Positions 62,301 to 64,000 of a stretch of 64,000 nucleotides of DNA are shown in pieces; the stretch's first letter is position 1, and every line of letters starts with the position of its first letter. The translations under genes were made by a program, and so were the position numbers. Location of the stretch: the NCBI GenBank assembly GCA_014706295.1, contig JACSVZ010000022.1, positions 11,674,830-11,738,829 of the forward strand, in the 5' to 3' direction. The notes beneath the pieces are model-generated. The model saw only the letters and a list, made by a program, of their open reading frames with translations, was not told where the DNA came from and did no database searches. The DNA comes from Lycocorax pyrrhopterus obiensis (taxonomy: Eukaryota > Chordata > Aves > Passeriformes > Paradisaeidae).

Positions 62301-63764
62301 CTCCTCACCACTTGCAGGCTTTGCTATCAGGAAGGGAGGTATTTTTCAACCTGAGAGGCAGTTGGCATAAACGGATGAGGGACTGAATGAACAAACAACC
62401 ATTTTATATTTATGAGGTGCCAGCACTCCCCACAGAGAGCCTGTTGTTCATCAGAACATCACATTGCATTCCAACAGAGTCAGGGATGAGCAAAAAGCAG
62501 CCCATTTGTATAACAGAACTTCTCCATCACAGAGCATCCTCCATCCCCATCCTTCAGCTCCCCATCCTCATTAACTCTCTGCAGACCAAGCTCCACAGTA
62601 CAACTCATTTTGCTTCCCAGAGCTAGGTTCAGGGTTCCCTAACACTGTCCAAGGAGGCTCAGCAGCTCTCCTCGCTCCATAAAAGCCACTTACCTGCATA
62701 ACCCTATGCAATAAATGCTCACTTGCGTGTTCCCAACATAGATCAGCACTTAAACTTTTGGAGACTGCAATTTTAGGAGAGTTTTTATGTAACTTTATTG
62801 CTCTTGTATCAGTCTCTAGCAGACCTTGTGTGGTCATCAAGGCCAGAGCTGCTCAAGGCCATTTTGGGTCTCGGTGTTGCTGCTGGACAGTGAAGAGCAT
62901 ATAATGTTGTTATTTAGAGAAATGGGCAGTTGTGAGAGGCAGTAATAATACATCCATCCTCCTGCCATCCCCAATACAACATTCTCTTGCCTAATTCCAC
63001 AGCTGAGAATATTGTTCTCAAGGCACACATCCCTGAGGCTCTCAAAGGTCTTTAAATGGGAGGTGTGAAATCTCTCATGTGAATGCTTTTTCTAAAAAAA
63101 ACAAAACAAAACTTTGAAAACATTGCCTGTGCTGAATAAATGAGTTAATTTTCATCTTAGCCTCAATGTAATGAGGCCTCATCCACTACCTCAGCTTTAC
63201 AGACTCAGGATCCTTCTGTCAAAGTTGAGGGAACATAACCTTCAATTTGAAGATGACCAAAAATAGGTTGGCTTTGTCCTACAGCTTATTAATGGCTGTG
63301 ACCTTACCGATGGCAAATATCTCTATGCCCAGGTTTTTCAAGGTCTGAGCAGCCAGGTTGGCATCATCCTGGGATTTCCCATCAGTCAGGAGGATCACCA
63401 ACTTCTCAGCCTCCAGCCGGGCACCAGCATCTGGTTTCAGATTCTGCTCCAGGACGTGGGTCAGTGCTAGACCTGGGGAAGAGCAGAGATGGAGGTTGTG
63501 CCACAGCTTTCCAAACAACCCCAGTGCCTTTACTCTTTTTTCTGCTCCCCAGCGGCCACAGCCCCACAGAACACGTTGTCCCATGGGAACGCTTCCCCCA
63601 CTGTGGCTGCACGGGCTGTTTAGAGCCCTGTGAGGTGGAGTTACCTGTAAAGGTGTTGCCACCCTTGTACCGCAAATTCCTCACGGCCTCCAGCACCTGT
63701 TCCCTCGTGGAGTAAGCGCTCAGATCCCACTCCGTGCGGGGGTCACTGCTGTACTGGGACAGCC
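26148..63764 (-). CDS. COL20A1: COL20A1, collagen alpha-1(XX) chain (spliced, N-terminus missing)
   Basis: Thirty-two exons on the minus strand, all with AG/GT borders and compatible phases, give about 1188 codons. The product is a secreted extracellular-matrix FACIT collagen, a relative of collagens XII and XIV expected to sit on or near fibril surfaces. Domain order from the N-terminal side: partial vWA domain (e1-e3), five fibronectin III repeats of two exons each (e4-e13), linker (e14), thrombospondin-N/laminin-G-like domain (e15-e20), helix COL2 (e21-e28), cysteine-containing NC2 hinge (e29-e30), helix COL1 (e30-e32) and the start of NC1 (e32). One vWA, five FN3 and two short triple helices match collagen XX rather than XII (many more FN3) or XIV (more FN3). 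Its position tail to tail with CHRNA4 supports COL20A1. The signal peptide, any FN3 before the vWA domain and the first half of that domain lie beyond base 64000; the last exon is uncertain. Confidence 0.93.
27119..27196 (-). CDS. COL20A1: COL20A1 e31: COL1 Gly-X-Y with interruption
   Basis: A 78-bp exon: [12 protein letters not shown], then [13 protein letters not shown]. The GASQEG stretch breaks the triplet register. Acceptor gaacag is pyrimidine-poor but phase and content fit both neighbours. Donor gtagag. Confidence 0.88.
28514..28702 (-). CDS. COL20A1: COL20A1 e30: NC2 end and start of COL1 helix
   Basis: A 189-bp exon: [20 protein letters not shown], then an uninterrupted Gly-X-Y run from [13 protein letters not shown] to GYPGERG. 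This marks the start of COL1. Acceptor cctcag, donor gtatgg. Confidence 0.94.
29238..29530 (-). mobile_element. CR1 LINE 3' fragment beside a COL20A1 donor site
   Basis: Minus-oriented, about 290 bp: ccatgggcagggacacctt, then ggatggggcagccacagctt, ctgtgccagggcctcccca and ccttgtcctatcaccacatg. It is in the same orientation as COL20A1 and starts about 30 bases after the e29 donor. Confidence 0.93.
29561..29627 (-). CDS. COL20A1: COL20A1 e29: end of COL2 and NC2 hinge with cysteine
   Basis: A 67-bp exon: GEP followed by [19 protein letters not shown]. The change from Gly-X-Y to a helical segment with one cysteine is the FACIT NC2 hinge. Donor gtgagt is followed about 30 bases later by a CR1 element. 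Confidence 0.92.
30899..30934 (-). CDS. COL20A1: COL20A1 e28: COL2 Gly-X-Y, 36 bp
   Basis: Four triplets: [13 protein letters not shown] short A-rich tract lies just upstream of the exon in the plus-strand reading, giving a T-rich acceptor tract (ttttttttcctatag). Donor gtgagt. Confidence 0.91.
31599..31670 (-). CDS. COL20A1: COL20A1 e27: COL2 Gly-X-Y, 72 bp
   Basis: Eight uninterrupted triplets beginning [10 protein letters not shown] and ending GPPGDVGPT. Acceptor gctgcag, donor gtaagt. Confidence 0.93.
32447..32482. repeat. 13-bp short tandem repeat
   Basis: Units tgagactcagctg, tgagattcagctg and partial tgagaatcag; about 2.8 imperfect copies within a COL20A1 intron. Confidence 0.7.
33029..33082 (-). 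CDS. COL20A1: COL20A1 e26: COL2 Gly-X-Y, 54 bp
   Basis: Six triplets: [18 protein letters not shown]. Acceptor tttgcag, donor gtgagt. Confidence 0.93.
33410..33463 (-). CDS. COL20A1: COL20A1 e25: COL2 Gly-X-Y, 54 bp
   Basis: Six triplets: [18 protein letters not shown]. The RDG here is not an RGD cell-binding motif. Acceptor atttacag, donor gtaaaa. Confidence 0.93.
33807..33860 (-). CDS. COL20A1: COL20A1 e24: COL2 Gly-X-Y, 54 bp
   Basis: Six triplets: [18 protein letters not shown]. Acceptor atccaag, donor gtaatg. Confidence 0.93.
34097..34135 (-). mobile_element. Very short CR1 terminal fragment
   Basis: Contains tcataggatatcctgagttg and ggaagggacccc, resembling the last 40 bases of a minus-oriented CR1. 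Too short to classify further. Confidence 0.55.
34376..34471 (-). CDS. COL20A1: COL20A1 e23: COL2 Gly-X-Y with one interruption
   Basis: A 96-bp exon starting [19 protein letters not shown]. The triplet register is broken near the end at GITVQGPV, a short imperfection of the kind common in FACIT helices. Acceptor gtttcag, donor gtatgt. Confidence 0.93.
35284..35337 (-). CDS. COL20A1: COL20A1 e22: COL2 Gly-X-Y, 54 bp
   Basis: Exactly 54 bp, the classical collagen exon size: six triplets [18 protein letters not shown]. Acceptor ctggcag, donor gtgagt. Confidence 0.94.
37119..37376 (+). mobile_element. CR1 LINE 3' fragment
   Basis: Plus-oriented: gaaatggcctcaagttgcac, caggggaggtttagattaga, ccctggcacaggttgctcag and a terminal aattctgtgattgtgtgc. 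Subfamily differs from most other copies here, being of the type with a lowered-quality octamer end. Confidence 0.9.
37487..37573 (-). CDS. COL20A1: COL20A1 e21: cysteine-rich junction and start of COL2 helix
   Basis: An 87-bp exon: [20 protein letters not shown], then GLPGPPGPP. Three cysteines precede the first Gly-X-Y triplets, probably linking chains at the helix start. Acceptor atttcag, donor gtaagt. Confidence 0.93.
38205..38282 (-). CDS. COL20A1: COL20A1 e20: end of TSPN domain
   Basis: A 78-bp exon: [20 protein letters not shown], then CDLPAL. The [11 protein letters not shown] strand closes the domain, and a CC pair follows. The acceptor has an excellent pyrimidine tract (tttttttcccccag). 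Donor gtaaga. Confidence 0.93.
40247..40405 (-). CDS. COL20A1: COL20A1 e19: TSPN domain
   Basis: A 159-bp exon: [20 protein letters not shown], then [16 protein letters not shown]. The KLYVDCKKI segment carries the domain cysteine. Acceptor tgcccag, donor gtgagt, phase 0 on both sides. Confidence 0.94.
41312..41421 (-). CDS. COL20A1: COL20A1 e18: TSPN domain, FYGSFHK segment with a weak donor
   Basis: A 110-bp exon: [20 protein letters not shown], then [11 protein letters not shown]. The family pattern IFYGSFHK followed by VH fixes the splice junction, so the donor must be AAG/gtcctt. That is GT-initiated but lacks the usual purine and G at +3 to +5. Acceptor ctgtag. Confidence 0.91.
41785..41927 (-). 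CDS. COL20A1: COL20A1 e17: TSPN domain
   Basis: A 143-bp exon: [20 protein letters not shown], then [17 protein letters not shown]. The FAVWQ segment is the conserved core strand of FACIT TSPN domains. Acceptor attccag, donor gtaagc. Confidence 0.94.
42335..42438 (+). mobile_element. CR1 LINE 3' fragment
   Basis: Plus-oriented: gggacatggtttagtggcag, ggctggacttggtgattctt, ccaaccttaatgattctatt. About 100 bp. Confidence 0.85.
43596..43734 (-). CDS. COL20A1: COL20A1 e16: TSPN domain, FDLMEAFGL segment
   Basis: A 139-bp exon: [20 protein letters not shown], then [20 protein letters not shown]. The FDL-FGL signature is typical of TSPN/laminin-G domains of FACIT collagens. Acceptor gttccag, donor gtggga. 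It ends in phase 2. Confidence 0.93.
44734..44864 (-). mobile_element. CR1 LINE 3' fragment
   Basis: Minus-oriented: cacagaatcatggaatcata, gtgggaagggaccttaaaat, ccatgggcagggacgttac, ggccacgtccagcctggcct. Confidence 0.9.
45502..45540 (-). CDS. COL20A1: COL20A1 e15: start of TSPN domain
   Basis: A tiny 39-bp exon encoding [12 protein letters not shown] with split Ala and Gly codons at the ends. A short cysteine-bearing exon directly before the FDLMEAFGL exon is expected from the related collagens XII and XIV, where the domain opens with a CP sequence. Acceptor ctcacag, donor gtacgg. Confidence 0.84.
46116..46322 (-). mobile_element. CR1 LINE fragment lacking the 3' terminus
   Basis: Minus-oriented: gggacaccttccactatccc, agcctggccttgggcacttc, gcaccctgtgccagggcccc, gccatttccccttgttctat. 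The terminal octamer end is missing. Confidence 0.9.
47616..47672 (-). CDS. COL20A1: COL20A1 e14: linker between FN3 and TSPN domains
   Basis: A 57-bp exon: [18 protein letters not shown], proline-rich and without a recognised fold. The acceptor tract (ctctttcag) is followed upstream within about 14 bases by a CR1 3' end. Donor gtaaat. The junction phases (1 to 1) fit both neighbours. Confidence 0.83.
47686..47940 (-). mobile_element. CR1 LINE 3' fragment abutting a COL20A1 acceptor
   Basis: Minus-oriented: aatcacaaaatcataaagat, cttaaagatcatcaagtcca, ctcttccagggatggtgact, ttcagtgaagaaatgtttcc. Its 3' terminus lies about 14 bases from the e14 exon border. Confidence 0.88.
48172..48301 (-). 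CDS. COL20A1: COL20A1 e13: FN3 repeat V, second half
   Basis: A 130-bp exon: [20 protein letters not shown], then [15 protein letters not shown]. It closes the fifth and last FN3 repeat. Acceptor gttgtag, donor gtacag. Confidence 0.92.
48901..49043 (-). CDS. COL20A1: COL20A1 e12: FN3 repeat V, first half
   Basis: A 143-bp exon, 5.4 kb downstream of e11: [20 protein letters not shown], then [17 protein letters not shown], ending in phase 0. Acceptor gtcacag, donor gtgagt. Confidence 0.92.
49044..54421 (-). other. COL20A1: COL20A1 intron between FN3 repeats IV and V (5.4 kb)
   Basis: The largest intron of the traced gene. No CR1 was recognised, but a possible LTR fragment lies at about 52780-53001 and an ATT-rich tract at 53665-53690. 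Numerous short open frames have no recognisable domain. Confidence 0.75.
52780..53001 (+). mobile_element. Candidate solo LTR of an endogenous retrovirus
   Basis: About 220 bp starting TGTTACGG and ending GCGACA, with a TATA-like acatataaaag near 52905, an ATTAAA hexamer near 52927 and a ggactttgtgtcgtttctct stretch after it, an order typical of U3-R-U5. The flanking bases do not form an obvious target duplication, and no viral gene is present. Borders are uncertain. Confidence 0.4.
54422..54554 (-). CDS. COL20A1: COL20A1 e11: FN3 repeat IV, second half
   Basis: A 133-bp exon: [20 protein letters not shown], then [12 protein letters not shown] and VSVHHRT. The FN3 tyrosine corner (LQKNTDYKI) is clear. 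Acceptor gctgcag, donor gtaagt. Confidence 0.92.
55330..55510 (-). repeat. Possible old CR1-like segment
   Basis: Contains gcttgtccctattaaatttc and atccttgaggttttccag, resembling the complement of a conserved part of older amniote CR1 elements. Strongly diverged; I have no alignment. Confidence 0.35.
55631..55773 (-). CDS. COL20A1: COL20A1 e10: FN3 repeat IV, first half
   Basis: A 143-bp exon with [20 protein letters not shown] and [14 protein letters not shown], ending in phase 0 at KPQE. Acceptor ccctcag, donor gtacga. Confidence 0.92.
56285..56414 (-). CDS. COL20A1: COL20A1 e9: FN3 repeat III, second half
   Basis: A 130-bp exon: [20 protein letters not shown], then [12 protein letters not shown] and NVTT. 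NVT is a potential N-glycosylation site. Acceptor actgcag lies only about 40 bp from a CR1 element. Donor gtaagt. Confidence 0.92.
56452..56836 (+). mobile_element. CR1 LINE 3' fragment, longest copy
   Basis: Plus-oriented, about 385 bp: gggcttgctcagcctgaaga, cccagagaggtggtggatgc, ccggaaacattcaaggccag, ggagttggactagatggtta and ccatcctatgactctag at the end. Confidence 0.92.
57012..57151 (-). CDS. COL20A1: COL20A1 e8: FN3 repeat III, first half
   Basis: A 140-bp exon with [19 protein letters not shown] and [12 protein letters not shown], ending GNAGE in phase 0. It is GC-rich in its centre, which contains an alanine-rich AAAPAV turn. Acceptor ttgcag, donor gtgagt. Confidence 0.91.
57625..57748 (-). 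CDS. COL20A1: COL20A1 e7: FN3 repeat II, second half
   Basis: A 124-bp exon: [20 protein letters not shown] and [14 protein letters not shown]. The [14 protein letters not shown] pattern is the FN3 E-F-G strand region. Acceptor gttggcag, donor gtaagt. Confidence 0.92.
57888..58245 (-). mobile_element. CR1 LINE 3' fragment
   Basis: Minus-oriented, about 350 bp: aacacagaatatcccgagct, caggctgctgctgtgaccat, gtaaagaaccttttcctaat, tgatgtctcccctcattctc. Its subfamily differs from the ccatgggcagggacacc type. Confidence 0.88.
59420..59565 (-). CDS. COL20A1: COL20A1 e6: FN3 repeat II, first half
   Basis: A 146-bp exon with [18 protein letters not shown] and [13 protein letters not shown], the FN3 B-C strand pattern. 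Acceptor ctctttag. It ends in phase 0 at DYTTE with donor gtagag. Confidence 0.91.
59803..59915 (-). mobile_element. CR1 LINE 3' fragment
   Basis: Minus-oriented: tagaatgacacaggtggaaa, ggacccctggaggtctctgg, caggttgctcagggtcttgt, aattctgagcatctccac. Confidence 0.78.
60052..60181 (-). CDS. COL20A1: COL20A1 e5: FN3 repeat I, second half
   Basis: A 130-bp exon: [21 protein letters not shown], then LVSVIPVYD. The LxxLTxxTEYxVxVxxxY pattern is the FN3 C-terminal half. NLT is a potential N-glycosylation site. Donor gtaggt. Confidence 0.92.
60770..60942 (-). CDS. COL20A1: COL20A1 e4: FN3 repeat I, first half
   Basis: A 173-bp exon with a linker ([19 protein letters not shown]) and the first FN3 strands ([29 protein letters not shown]). 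The conserved tryptophan and YRV tyrosine of FN3 are present. It ends in phase 0 at PKE with donor gtgaga. Confidence 0.92.
61891..62055 (-). CDS. COL20A1: COL20A1 e3: end of vWA domain
   Basis: A 165-bp exon starting at [15 protein letters not shown], the typical closing segment of FACIT vWA domains, followed by [20 protein letters not shown] and a basic helix ERSHKET. Acceptor gtcgcag, donor gtgatg. Confidence 0.93.
63308..63472 (-). CDS. COL20A1: COL20A1 e2: vWA domain with LTDGKS motif
   Basis: A 165-bp exon containing [23 protein letters not shown] and LGIEIFAI. The LTDGKS strand-loop is the conserved vWA element carrying the third metal-coordinating aspartate. Acceptor ccccag, donor gtaagg, split Gly codons at both ends. 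Confidence 0.94.
63645..63764 (-). CDS. COL20A1: COL20A1 e1: vWA domain, middle part
   Basis: A 120-bp exon reading [17 protein letters not shown] and ending KGGNTFT with a split Gly. This is the vWA strand and helix after the first metal-binding loop; the TFTG segment carries the second metal-site threonine region. The DxSxS loop should be in the preceding exon, outside the window. Acceptor ttcccag, donor gtaact. Confidence 0.92.
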
Positions 63765-63937
63765 CTGGGAAAAACAGGAGCTGTGGGCATCCAGCCAGCC
63801 CAGGTGAGCTGCAGGAGACCCACTCGGGGAGCCGGTGTCAGGATTGCCAGGGAGCATGACACAAAATAATGAAAGGGACTGGGGGTGAGCAGACAGGGCT
63901 TCTAACTCCACTTCTCTGTGTAGTTCAGAGAAAATAG

Positions 63938-64000
63938 CACAAAGTTGAGTCAGGGGAGGTTTAGGTTGGATATTAGGAAAAGGTTCTTCCCTCAGAGGGT
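63938..64000 (+). mobile_element. CR1 LINE fragment running off the window
   Basis: Plus-oriented: caggggaggtttaggttgga, tattaggaaaaggttcttcc, ctcagagggt. It is cut by the window end. Confidence 0.85.

Larger units (their letters stand above)
54555..63307 (-). other. COL20A1: COL20A1 introns in the vWA and FN3 part
   Basis: Gaps between e11 and e2. They contain CR1 copies at 56452-56836, 57888-58245 and 59803-59915 and a possible older CR1-like piece at 55330-55510. A GC-rich stretch at 58246-58610 has open frames on both strands but no recognisable domain. No further exon was supported. Confidence 0.72.

Overview
The window looks like bird nuclear DNA. The coding exons belong to two vertebrate genes, and the spaces between them are scattered with the truncated 3' ends of CR1 LINEs (about 17 copies in both orientations), the dominant avian retroelement. 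There are no bacterial-style genes, operons, CRISPR arrays, tRNA or rRNA genes. The species cannot be fixed from this sequence alone.

Left part (1-19380), plus strand: the 3' part of CHRNA4, the neuronal nicotinic acetylcholine receptor alpha-4 subunit. Four coding exons are visible: 45 bp, 110 bp, 1381 bp and a last exon with 126 coding bp. All junctions are GT/AG and stay in frame, giving about 553 residues. The signal peptide and the first part of the ligand-binding domain lie upstream of base 1. A 3' UTR with an AATAAA signal ends the gene near 19380.

Middle (19381 to about 26136): the space between the two convergent gene ends. It has low-complexity tracts, a short 12-bp tandem repeat, a G-quadruplex-type motif and a CR1 fragment. 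No coding exon is supported there, though the last exon of COL20A1 may be hidden in it.

Right part (26148-63764), minus strand: COL20A1, the FACIT collagen alpha-1(XX) chain. I traced 32 exons with consistent phases, about 1188 codons. They encode, in order, the second part of a von Willebrand factor A domain, five fibronectin type III domains (two exons each), a short linker, a thrombospondin-N/laminin-G-like domain, a longer Gly-X-Y helix (COL2), a short non-collagenous hinge with a cysteine (NC2), a second Gly-X-Y helix (COL1) and the start of a two-cysteine NC1 tail. The N-terminus lies beyond base 64000 and the exact C-terminus is unresolved.

The two genes are arranged tail to tail, as I recall for CHRNA4 and COL20A1 at human 20q13.33, so the block fits conserved vertebrate synteny. 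They have unrelated roles: a synaptic cation channel and an extracellular matrix collagen. I found no novel multi-gene system. The observations most worth a second look concern gene structure: a CR1 tail abutting a 3' splice site, CR1 copies beside two other splice sites, a weak donor in COL20A1, the unresolved COL20A1 C-terminus and a possible intron-retention form of CHRNA4 lacking M4.
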